NCBI GenBank assembly: GCA_043764135.1
Contig: JAYUKV010000148.1
Coordinates: 1 to 24,798, forward strand
Source: JAYUKV01 sp043764135
GTDB taxonomy: Bacteria > Patescibacteriota > JACMRA01
Length of the DNA: 24,798 nt
Direction: 5' to 3'
The notes below the pieces were generated by a model. That model did no database searches. It worked only from the letters and a program-made list of their open reading frames with translations, and had not been told where the DNA came from. The position numbers and the translations under genes are program-made. Numbering within the stretch: the stretch's first letter is position 1; every line of letters starts with the position of its first letter. Positions 8,957 through 16,030 of this stretch are shown piece by piece.

Positions 8957-10432
8957 ATGATTAATAAAATTATTTTTTCCCTCACGCTATTAATCGCGTT
9001 GAGATTTGGTTTGAATTCTAATGCTTTTCTAGGATTTGAACCTGCTGGTGATACAGCATATGTAGGTAATACACAAGGAGGAGGACCAGTACCACCACAA
9101 AATTGTCCATATGGATTAATTGCAATCGGAATGGAAGCTGCTGATCAAATCGCCCCAGGAGAACCTGAGTCATTAGGCTTGTTGGTGGCTTATGCTACTA
9201 GATGTGGTGAAGCTGTTATAGATTATACAACTGGCGCTTTGGAAGCTAAATATGTAGAAACAACTGCATTTACCAAAACATCATTATCCAATAATTCTGG
9301 ACCAGTTGCGATATTAGATTGTCCAATCGGAACTGTATTAGTAGGATATGCTGGATACCAAAACACTAGTCCAATCTACAAAATGGAAGACGGCTCACCT
9401 AAGTTTCTAGTAGATGCATTAAGACCAAGATGTTCTGCAGTAAAATATGATACTACATTAAATAGAATTGTACTTGGCGCAATTGTTGATGCCAATGCTA
9501 CTAAGTCAGTTATCCCATCAGCACCAGAACCAAATGCTGTCTTAATTGATAACGCTGATTGTCCTATCGGTTCACTTGTTAATGGTTTTTCTGGTAGAAC
9601 TGGAAATCTTTTTGATCTGTTCCAATTATCATGTGTAAAAATTACACAATCTACACTTATAGTAAGTATTGAAGGACCTGATTATGCTGATTATGATGTT
9701 GTTGTAACTCCAACTGGTAAAGCAGAAAATATAATTGGTTCACACAAAGTACCTCTTATCCTAGAACCTGGTGACTACTCTCTTACATTAGTCAAAAAGT
9801 CAGATGGATCTAAATTTGAAAATTTCGTTTGTACACCTGATAGCTCAACAACTACAAGCCCATACACTTTAACATTAGTTAATGAAAAAGTAGTTACCTG
9901 TACTATCTTACCAACTCCAACCCCTACACCATCGGTCAAAATTCTAACTGTAGGTAACCAATCATCATCTGATATTGACTACATAAATCTTGTTGATACT
10001 CTTCCAGAAATTATCGGAACTTCTTCACCAAGTGTAGATGTAATGGTTAAAGATCAAAGTGGAAATGATATCTGTAAAACAAAATCTGATTCACTTGGTA
10101 ATTGGAAATGTACACCTACCGCCCCATTAACTTCTTCATTACAATTTTCACTTACTGCAACAACATCGGATCAAGCTACGAGTAATAAATCATTGATTCA
10201 ATTTGTTGTTTACAGACCTATAGAACCTGTAGTGACTGTATCTCCAATTAAAACAACATTGGACACACCAACCCAAACACCTACACCTGCGACCACACCT
10301 AAACCACACACAGACCATCCAAGCGAACCAATTCTATCAAGAACTGGAGGTATCATCTCAGGTTTGGGAGTGATTCTAGGATTGGTAGCAATCTCAATAC
10401 TTGCATTCAAAAAGTATAGAAAAAATGTATAA
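8957..10432 (+). CDS. Secreted, wall- or membrane-anchored surface protein
   Basis: A 491-residue exported protein. Residues 1-23 form a signal peptide ending in NSNA. Three similar Cys-containing units follow, marked by NCPYGLIAIG, DCPIGTVLVGYAG and DCPIGSLVNGFSG, each closing with a later Cys; the CPxG...G pattern recalls beta-prism (VMO-I-like) domains, though that is a resemblance only. A PTPTPTP linker leads to an Ig-like domain of the bacterial Big type (about 330-415), then a second Thr/Pro-rich linker. The C terminus has LSRTG (460-464), a hydrophobic helix (466-484) and a basic tail KKYRK, the layout of a sortase sorting signal with LPxTG changed to LSRTG. A perfect TTGACA (8898-8903) lies upstream without a convincing -10 box at the right distance. 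Function is unknown; adhesion or surface display is likely. Confidence 0.8.
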   Translation: MINKIIFSLTLLIALRFGLNSNAFLGFEPAGDTAYVGNTQGGGPVPPQNCPYGLIAIGMEAADQIAPGEPESLGLLVAYATRCGEAVIDYTTGALEAKYVETTAFTKTSLSNNSGPVAILDCPIGTVLVGYAGYQNTSPIYKMEDGSPKFLVDALRPRCSAVKYDTTLNRIVLGAIVDANATKSVIPSAPEPNAVLIDNADCPIGSLVNGFSGRTGNLFDLFQLSCVKITQSTLIVSIEGPDYADYDVVVTPTGKAENIIGSHKVPLILEPGDYSLTLVKKSDGSKFENFVCTPDSSTTTSPYTLTLVNEKVVTCTILPTPTPTPSVKILTVGNQSSSDIDYINLVDTLPEIIGTSSPSVDVMVKDQSGNDICKTKSDSLGNWKCTPTAPLTSSLQFSLTATTSDQATSNKSLIQFVVYRPIEPVVTVSPIKTTLDTPTQTPTPATTPKPHTDHPSEPILSRTGGIISGLGVILGLVAISILAFKKYRKNV

Positions 10433-10466
10433 TAGTAATTATTTAAATTCAAGATGTGCATAAATA

Positions 10467-10490
10467 ATCAACCCAAGAATTTGGGTTGAT
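10467..10490. terminator. Bidirectional terminator between convergent genes
   Basis: ATCAACCCAA (10467-10476) pairs perfectly with TTGGGTTGAT (10481-10490) around GAAT. A U-rich stretch follows on the plus strand (ATTATTTAATTTT). It lies between the stops of the surface protein gene (plus) and the ABC exporter gene (minus), so it can serve both. Confidence 0.8.
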
Positions 10491-10520
10491 ATTATTTAAT
10501 TTTAACTCGTAATATTTAGA

Positions 10521-12368
10521 CTAAATATTGGAAGATTCCAGTACTTGTTTAGTATGTGTTAGTTTGGTTTCTGCTTGTTTTGTTTTGGATTCTTTCTTGT
10601 GAGTTTGATTGGTCCAGAGTTTGTAGAAATATGAACTTGTTTTATTGACTAAAGTTTCAAACTTCCCTTCCTCGATCAATCGACCCTTAGAAAATACAAA
10701 TATACGATCAACATTCTTTAGAGTGGATAATCTATGTGCAACCATAATAAGAGTCTTATTAGTCAACTCTTGTTCTATCGCTTCTTGAATCATCATCTCT
10801 GTATGAGTGTCAAGCGCAGAAGTTGCTTCATCAAAGATAATTATCTCCGAATTAGTCAACAACGCTCTTGCAATTCCAAGTCTTTGTTTCTCACCACCTG
10901 AGAGCTTGTAGCCTTTTTCACCTAGTTCTGTATCAAGGCCGTTTGGAAGTTTGGCAAGTACTTGATCTAATTGAGTAATCTTAATTACACGAAGGATATC
11001 CTCATCAAGTTTGGGTTGTAATAAAGTTAGATTTTCACGGAATGTAAGATCAAACAACTCTGTCTCTTGAAGTACAATTGAGATATTATCACTTACCGAT
11101 CTTTCCTTAAGTGAATACAATGATTGGTTGATTGTACCGTTGAAGTTAATATTACCGCTTTTAATAGGGTAAAGACCAACTAGTAACTTGGTTAGAGTAG
11201 ATTTACCAGAGCCAGAATGACCGACAAAACCATATTTCTTGCCTCTTTCGAGTTTTAGATTTACATCAATAAGAGCAGGTTTCTCCACTCCATTAATTGT
11301 ATAATCAAAATACAAATCTTTAATCTCAACTTGATTCCAATTAGCATCAAGAATTTCTGTACCAAAATACATATTAGCCTCTTCCTCAAAAATTGGAATT
11401 AACCGAGAAATCTTAATTTTAGCTTCGTTAAGCTCGTGAAGAATTCTCGAAGCACTTACAATAGCCCAAGTAATGGACCATGAATAAGTAAAAGCCAGTT
11501 GAAAAGTTCCAAGACTAATATTACCTGCCATATAGTCAATTACAAGCATGGTAATGATAATTGAATCAATTAGGAAAGTCTCTCCCATATTTCTGATATG
11601 ATTCTCCCTAGTCTCAAGTTCATTATTAATTATTTGCAATCCTTGTTTGGCTTCATCAGATGCGAAGATCGAATGCTTAAACAGTTGAACAGCATTAAGC
11701 GCCTTGATTGTTAGTATGTTATTAGAGAACTCAAAAAATTTGTTAGTACTTATTTCTTGAATATCCTCTAAAGCCTTATTGTTGTTATTTATCTTGGTTT
11801 GGATAAACACTTTCACACAAACCATCAGAATACCAAAAGTTGCAAAGACTGCAATATATTTGAGCCCTAAAAATGCATAGAATCCAAGAGGAATAATAAA
11901 GTTCATAAGATTCCACATAATCTGCCATTCAAATAGAACAAACAGATTCTTGTAACCGGTAAGTCCTGAATTGATTTTTTCTACTTTTGTTCCTGAGTTT
12001 TTGTTTTGGTGCCATCTGAGATCGAACTTGGATAGTTTATCAAATATATCTTTTCGAAGTCCAATCTGAGTAAGAATCATAATCTTGTTAAGATGATACC
12101 CTGCAAATGCACGAACCACCTTATCAATACCATATGCACCGACAACAGAGCTTATTAAAAGAATAAGTGTTGTTTGTTCAATCTTGGATTTATCTGTTAG
12201 ATAATCGATCACTTTTGCAAACTGATAATTTGCAACAAAGAAAGCTAAAGAACAAATACCAAATCCAATAATTGAAATCACAAACCCACGTCTATGCACT
12301 CCAAGTGATTTGAAAAAGAATTTGAAAGTCTGCCAAAACGAATATTCCTGAATTTTTTGATCTTTCAT
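10521..12368 (-). CDS. ABC exporter, fused membrane and ATPase domains
   Basis: A 615-residue half-transporter of the MsbA/LmrA/Atm1 exporter type. Residues 1-320 hold six predicted membrane helices (first about 28-46, last pair about 265-305). The ATPase domain has Walker A GHSGSGKST (about 383-391), Q-loop VLQE (434), signature LSGGE (489-493), Walker B IIIFDE (509-514) with catalytic Glu514, D-loop SALD and H-loop His545. All catalytic residues are present. It should work as a homodimer, exporting lipids, peptides or drugs; the substrate cannot be read from sequence. The C-terminal 30 residues are Lys/Thr-rich and dispensable-looking. No Shine-Dalgarno is evident before the ATG at 12368. 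The 5' leader contains a terminator-like hairpin (12454-12480), suggesting attenuation. Confidence 0.93.
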   Translation of the reverse strand: MKDQKIQEYSFWQTFKFFFKSLGVHRRGFVISIIGFGICSLAFFVANYQFAKVIDYLTDKSKIEQTTLILLISSVVGAYGIDKVVRAFAGYHLNKIMILTQIGLRKDIFDKLSKFDLRWHQNKNSGTKVEKINSGLTGYKNLFVLFEWQIMWNLMNFIIPLGFYAFLGLKYIAVFATFGILMVCVKVFIQTKINNNNKALEDIQEISTNKFFEFSNNILTIKALNAVQLFKHSIFASDEAKQGLQIINNELETRENHIRNMGETFLIDSIIITMLVIDYMAGNISLGTFQLAFTYSWSITWAIVSASRILHELNEAKIKISRLIPIFEEEANMYFGTEILDANWNQVEIKDLYFDYTINGVEKPALIDVNLKLERGKKYGFVGHSGSGKSTLTKLLVGLYPIKSGNINFNGTINQSLYSLKERSVSDNISIVLQETELFDLTFRENLTLLQPKLDEDILRVIKITQLDQVLAKLPNGLDTELGEKGYKLSGGEKQRLGIARALLTNSEIIIFDEATSALDTHTEMMIQEAIEQELTNKTLIMVAHRLSTLKNVDRIFVFSKGRLIEEGKFETLVNKTSSYFYKLWTNQTHKKESKTKQAETKLTHTKQVLESSNI

Positions 12369-12453
12369 AATTTTGTGTTTTTCGTTGATTGGTTTTTTTT
12401 TAGTGAGTATAATAAAACATTTTTTCTTAGGTAATAGTAATAACTATGACCAT

Positions 12454-12480
12454 CAAAAAAACCACCTTTTGAGGGGTGAT
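12454..12480 (-). terminator. Terminator or attenuator upstream of the ABC exporter
   Basis: On the minus strand ATCACC (12480-12475) pairs with GGTGGT (12466-12461), 6 bp with one G-U and an 8-base loop, followed by seven T. It lies 86 bases before the exporter ATG and about 50 bases after a weak candidate promoter, so it may either stop upstream readthrough or attenuate the exporter message. Confidence 0.6.
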
Positions 12481-12504
12481 ATTTTGTAAAAGTAAAAGTA
12501 ACTA

Positions 12505-12532
12505 TTATTTATCTCATTACTGAGATACAAAT
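12505..12532. repeat. Inverted repeat in the exporter leader region
   Basis: TATCTCA (12510-12516) and TGAGATA (12521-12527) form a perfect 7-bp stem with loop TTAC. Flanking CTATT and AATAG can extend it beyond an internal loop. Possible operator or leader hairpin. Confidence 0.5.
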
Positions 12533-12563
12533 AGTATACTGACCAAACAAAATATATTACAAA
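12533..12563 (-). promoter_or_regulatory. Weak candidate promoter of the ABC exporter
   Basis: Minus strand TTGTAA (12563-12558), 19-base spacer, TATACT (12538-12533). The -10 box is good, the -35 box and spacing are poor. It would give a leader of about 155 bases containing both hairpins. Confidence 0.3.
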
Positions 12564-12672
12564 ATACACAACAATAGACCATTAGTATCAAACTAGAGGT
12601 CTGGGCCGACTTGTTTCCAAACTATAAATAGTAGGTTTTTAACAAGTCGAATTGTCGTGATTAGTAATTAAA

Positions 12673-12836
12673 ATGTTTCATTATAATAGATATAGTGACA
12701 TGGTTTGGTAGAATTGTCAAACAAGCTATGAATTATCTCTTTTAGATTTTTTGATTATTTGGAGGATAAAAAGCCAAAAATTACTAATGATAACGACCAA
12801 TTAGTGAAACCAGAAAAACTTACTAAATTAAAATAA
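12673..12836 (+). pseudogene. Broken small gene, about 53 codons
   Basis: Three short open segments in successive frames read as one protein if one T is removed from TTT (12704-12706) and one from TTTT (12740-12743). The joined product starts MFHYNRYSDMVGRIVKQAMN, continues through an aromatic-rich segment (YLFRFFDYLED) and ends in a charged tail (DQLVKPEKLTKLK) at a TAA (12834-12836). Both breaks are in T runs, which fits sequencing error or recent decay. It is not a known family. No Shine-Dalgarno precedes the ATG, although a TATAAT lies inside the frame at 12682. It converges on the three-gene minus-strand operon. Confidence is moderate to low because the unbroken frames are short. Confidence 0.35.
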
Positions 12837-12859
12837 AAAAATACACCAAATTAATGGTG
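12831..12859 (-). terminator. Intrinsic terminator of the 14134-12886 operon
   Basis: On the minus strand CACCA (12859-12855) pairs with TGGTG (12848-12844) around a 6-base loop and is followed by a T-rich tract (TATTTTTTTATTT). It begins 27 bases after the stop at 12886. Confidence 0.7.
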
Positions 12860-12885
12860 CAAGTGTATTATAAATTCACAAAATT

Positions 12886-13137
12886 CTAAACATTGACAAA
12901 GAAGGAAGGGAGTACTCTTTTTTTTGCTTCCGCTTGGTGTTTAGCTCTAGTAATTTCAGGTGTTAAGCGAAATGTCACAATAATTCTTTCCAACATTATC
13001 GGATCATTAGCTAGTTGAACTTTTAGCTCCTCAAGTACCTTAAGCTTGTCATCTTCACTTGCAAATTCATCCATTTCATTGATGATTTTATTCTCAGCAA
13101 TGCCGAGAATAGAACAAAATGTTTTATCTTGGTTCAT
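12886..13137 (-). CDS. Small unknown protein, third gene of operon
   Basis: An 83-residue, highly charged, probably all-helical cytoplasmic protein of unknown family, with no signal or membrane segment. The ATG at 13137 has a strong AGGAGG (13149-13144 on the minus strand) at 6-base spacing, and that site overlaps the stop codon of the gene before it, so the two are co-transcribed and probably coupled. A terminator follows. Its C terminus (RAKHQAEAKKR) is basic. Confidence 0.75.
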   Translation of the reverse strand: MNQDKTFCSILGIAENKIINEMDEFASEDDKLKVLEELKVQLANDPIMLERIIVTFRLTPEITRAKHQAEAKKRVLPSFFVNV

Positions 13138-13147
13138 GTTTCACCTC

Positions 13148-13770
13148 CTAAGGTTGGGATTTAGAACGATTTTTGAAAGCTGATAACAATTGGATGGTAG
13201 AGTCAATTTTTAGACCGTTGTTGATAAGCCCTCGGATATCTTGTTGAAACTCTATCTTAGATTTAGCATCATAGATGAATAAAGTCAAAAGAGTGCCTAG
13301 CGAATCAAATTCTGGATCAGATAGAACTCTAGGGTCAATGACAATTTTAGAAATGAAATTAATGCAAATCATTTCCCAAATTAAGTCAATTGATTTATCA
13401 TTCAGTTTTTCTTTCAAAATTCGACAGATAATTGAACGTTCAATACAATATAGAATTGCTCCAGTTAAATTATCATTGATTTCATCTGTCCAAGTATTGA
13501 GAACAGATCTTACAATATCTTGATCAGTATGGTCTTCCAAGTTTTCAAAACAAGCAAACATTTCTTTAAATAAAGTAACTGAAGGTTTGGTACTATTAAA
13601 GTAATGAATATATTGATTTTCAGTACCATATGCACGTTTGCCTGATAACAAGCCAAGCTTTTTCGCATAACCATTAAGTTTGTAAAAAGATTCTTGTCGT
13701 TGATCAATTCTCTTGAGAGTTGGCTTATCGAGAGTTCTTAGTTTGCTTGGAATAGGAATTAAGTACTCAT
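13148..13770 (-). CDS. Unknown protein, second gene of operon, frameshifted near its start
   Basis: The intact frame begins only at a TTG (13651) and gives 167 residues, but it is open and protein-like up to 13774. An ATG at 13770, eight bases after an AAAAGG site and four bases after the previous stop, reads Met-Ser-Thr then TAA. Adding one T to the TT at 13759-13760 joins this start to the long frame: MSTLIPIPSKLRTLDKPTLK and onward through ESFYKLNGYAKKLGLLSGKR, total about 207 residues. The reconstructed protein is soluble, helical and unrecognised. The gene sits between a membrane protein gene (stop 13775) and the 83-residue gene. I infer that the real product is the longer one, made from the ATG if the missing base is a sequence error, or a pseudogene or TTG-started short form otherwise. 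Confidence 0.7.
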
Positions 13771-13774
13771 AAAA

Positions 13775-14134
13775 TTAACCTTTTTTAGTTGTTCCCAATA
13801 CTAATTTTTGTAAATTATATATTGGTTGATCTTTCGATACTGAATAGTACCAACTAATTAACAGGATTACAAAACTAGGTGTTCCAATTCCGAAACCTAA
13901 TATTGTAGCCCAAAAACTTAAGAATTTAGTTGTTTCTGTATCAGTAAAGTAAATTGGAGTACTTTCAGCTAGTTTAATGTCTAATTTTACATCAATTAAA
14001 ACCTTTTCAAGTTTTGCCCTAGCTTCATTTTTTTCAAAGATTGCAGAATCCTTGGCTGCTTGTGCAAAGCAATTAAAGCTAATACCAGCTACTGCCAGAA
14101 ATCCTAAAATAGGATATGCAATCCTGTTCTTCAT
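13775..14134 (-). CDS. Small exported membrane protein, first gene of operon
   Basis: A 119-residue protein of unknown family. Residues 1-26 form a signal peptide (basic MKNR, hydrophobic core, CFAQA-A cleavage site). A charged, helical extracytoplasmic segment (27-65) follows, then a membrane helix (about 71-97) and a short basic cytoplasmic tail ending TTKKG. This gives a type I topology. AGAGG lies five bases before the ATG at 14134, with a good promoter at 14175-14203. It heads a three-gene operon with two unrecognised soluble proteins; the set might be a membrane receptor or anchor with cytoplasmic partners, but that is a guess. Confidence 0.8.
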   Translation of the reverse strand: MKNRIAYPILGFLAVAGISFNCFAQAAKDSAIFEKNEARAKLEKVLIDVKLDIKLAESTPIYFTDTETTKFLSFWATILGFGIGTPSFVILLISWYYSVSKDQPIYNLQKLVLGTTKKG

Positions 14135-14174
14135 CTTACCTCTTAAGGGTTTGTGATTAATTTGCCCTAATGCA

Positions 14175-14203
14175 AATATACCACAAAAAATAGCCTATAT
14201 CAA
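14175..14203 (-). promoter_or_regulatory. Promoter of the 14134-12886 operon
   Basis: Minus strand TTGATA (14203-14198), 17-base spacer ending in TGTGG, TATATT (14180-14175). Gives a leader of about 35 bases containing the ribosome binding site. Confidence 0.7.
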
Positions 14204-14210
14204 GAGCTTT

Positions 14211-14231
14211 TTATCCATTTTAAATGGATAA
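14211..14231. repeat. Near-perfect palindrome between two operons
   Basis: TTATCCATTT (14211-14220) and AAATGGATAA (14222-14231) flank one base. It lies after the stop of the propeller-like gene (14268) and just upstream of the promoter at 14175-14203. No T run follows, so an operator is as likely as a terminator. Confidence 0.5.
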
Positions 14232-14267
14232 GTGGTTGTAATTATGTTTCAAGTGATTTTTTACTAA

Positions 14268-15314
14268 TTAAAACTCAAATTGATATTTAATTCCCATTAA
14301 TCCAGAATTTTGAACTTGTTTTGATTTGGTATCATAAACTAAAATCTGGGAATTAATTGTACCGACTTTTGAATAATCTTTTTCAATTTGTATGGTTTCG
14401 TTAGATATCTTCTTGAAGGCAAGATATTGTTCCTTATTATCAATAATTGGATCTTTAAAACTTTCAGAAGATGACACAAAATTTATTGATTTGTTAAGGT
14501 CCGTTAATCTGTATAGGGAGGAATATTCATCACCGTTTTTGATTGTATAAAAAAGATTTCCATTATTCGTAGCAAGGATAGATTCAAAATATTTACTTTC
14601 TAAAGTCTTTTTCTCAACGTTATTAGTAACCAAATCTATAAACATAATATTCTCATTATTATATAACCCTGCGACTAAGGTTTTTTGATTAATAAAATTT
14701 GCTGTAAAATTAAATCCAGTTGGAATTCTAACAATATTGTCGGTATTAACCAAGTCTAATAAATATTTATACCCATTAAATCCAGAAAACACAGCAAGAG
14801 TCCCTTCTCTATTAGCATACAACTCTGCTACATCATTAGCCAAAAAACTAGGATTGGGATTAGATATTTGCATTGTAGCGATGTCGATTATTCCTATTTT
14901 GGCTTTATATGCTCTAAAACCCTCAGATACTTCTTCATACAAAAATACAAATTTAATATTTACAGGAATAATTTTGGACACATATTGATCCCCTAGTTCA
15001 ATTAGTTTGGTTGACTTATCTGAAAGATTGATTAATTCAATAGTTGATTTTTTGTTCTTTTGACCCGTAGCAATTAGTAATTTACCTTGATTAACTCCAA
15101 AGTTCTGTATCTTCTTACCCTCATAGATCACAGACTTGGTAACTCCTACATTATTGGTTTTTATCAATCTATCTTCTTGTGAATTTACAACTTCCAATAC
15201 ATAGAGATTGTCTGTAATAAAATTCACAGGTTTATTAGACTGATAAATTGATAAAACAATTAATAGAATTGCACTAGATACAAAGAACCATTTTATTGTA
15301 CTATTAAAACTCAT
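14268..15314 (-). CDS. Membrane-anchored propeller-like protein, third gene of permease operon
   Basis: A 348-residue protein with an N-terminal membrane anchor (about 8-24, preceded by Lys9) and an extracytoplasmic body of repeating beta-strand units, with recurring patterns such as KIGIIDIATMQ, NIMFIDLVTNNVEKK and QILVYDTKSKQVQ. This is the appearance of a beta-propeller (TolB/WD40-like) fold, though I cannot name a family. It starts one base after the stop of the TIGR03943-like gene, the third member of an operon led by an ArsP_1 permease. It could be a periplasmic or surface sensor or binding subunit for the transported species; this association is not one I know from other bacteria. Confidence 0.75.
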   Translation of the reverse strand: MSFNSTIKWFFVSSAILLIVLSIYQSNKPVNFITDNLYVLEVVNSQEDRLIKTNNVGVTKSVIYEGKKIQNFGVNQGKLLIATGQKNKKSTIELINLSDKSTKLIELGDQYVSKIIPVNIKFVFLYEEVSEGFRAYKAKIGIIDIATMQISNPNPSFLANDVAELYANREGTLAVFSGFNGYKYLLDLVNTDNIVRIPTGFNFTANFINQKTLVAGLYNNENIMFIDLVTNNVEKKTLESKYFESILATNNGNLFYTIKNGDEYSSLYRLTDLNKSINFVSSSESFKDPIIDNKEQYLAFKKISNETIQIEKDYSKVGTINSQILVYDTKSKQVQNSGLMGIKYQFEF

Positions 15315-15315
15315 A

Positions 15316-16029
15316 CTAATTTCTATTTAAATAAACATTATCAGGCTGATCTATCTTCTTAACATCAATAGGTATAACAATAGGTTGAAGTGATCCATTG
15401 ATTGCTTTGATTTCAAACTTTCCTTTTACCTCTAGCCAATCATTGGCTTGATATTTTGATTTGTAATCATATTCTATTAACATACCAGCTGGTGTAGCAT
15501 CTACAACACAACATGAAACAACAAACCTTGAAAGAATGAATTGTTTATCAGAATCTGTAGGTGTAATAAATCCAGTTGCGGTAAACTCTTTACCTACAAA
15601 TATTGAAGTGTCTCCGATTGATTTGGCCTTAACCCAATCATAGAGTGAAAAGGTGTTTGTATCGACATTAAAGCTTATCTTATCTTGAATCTGACTCTTT
15701 TCTTGTGAGCTTATTTTAAAAGCAGAGGTTGCTGATCTGATATTAAACGATTCGCTTGAAAGAGTTCTAAGCGGCAAAAAGAAAAAAGATATAGGTATGA
15801 TTATTAGTAGAATATTCCAGTTTTTAAAAAACTTCTTTAACTTAAATGGTTCAGATCTAAGGATAAAATATATTCCAATCAGACCAATAATTACTAATAC
15901 TAAACCACCCATTGTTGTAAGTAAAACATATCTATCTGCAATTAAATATGTAAGTCTTTTTATAAAGTAAAGATTTATAATATATATACCCAAAATTGTA
16001 AGTGATATAAATTGAATTAAACATGACAT
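15316..16029 (-). CDS. YcgQ-like TIGR03943/DUF1980 membrane protein
   Basis: A 237-residue protein with two or three N-terminal membrane helices (about 3-23, 34-57, 71-90) and an extracytoplasmic domain carrying the family hallmark RFVVSCCVVDATPAG with Cys173-Cys174, plus GKEFTATGFI and the C-terminal DWLEVKGKFE block. These are the conserved blocks of the TIGR03943 family (B. subtilis YcgQ), nearly always encoded next to a DUF318 permease, as here. The vicinal Cys pair suggests metal or metalloid binding. The start ATG is one base after the permease stop, so the genes are tightly coupled. The pair probably forms a transport complex of unknown substrate. Confidence 0.85.
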   Translation of the reverse strand: MSCLIQFISLTILGIYIINLYFIKRLTYLIADRYVLLTTMGGLVLVIIGLIGIYFILRSEPFKLKKFFKNWNILLIIIPISFFFLPLRTLSSESFNIRSATSAFKISSQEKSQIQDKISFNVDTNTFSLYDWVKAKSIGDTSIFVGKEFTATGFITPTDSDKQFILSRFVVSCCVVDATPAGMLIEYDYKSKYQANDWLEVKGKFEIKAINGSLQPIVIPIDVKKIDQPDNVYLNRN

Positions 16030-16030
16030 A

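Noticed and set aside
1649..12634. Shared TATAAATAGTAG at about 1651 and 12623 as a repeated promoter
   Set aside because: Only 12 bases match in AT-rich DNA, and no consistent -35 box accompanies both copies.
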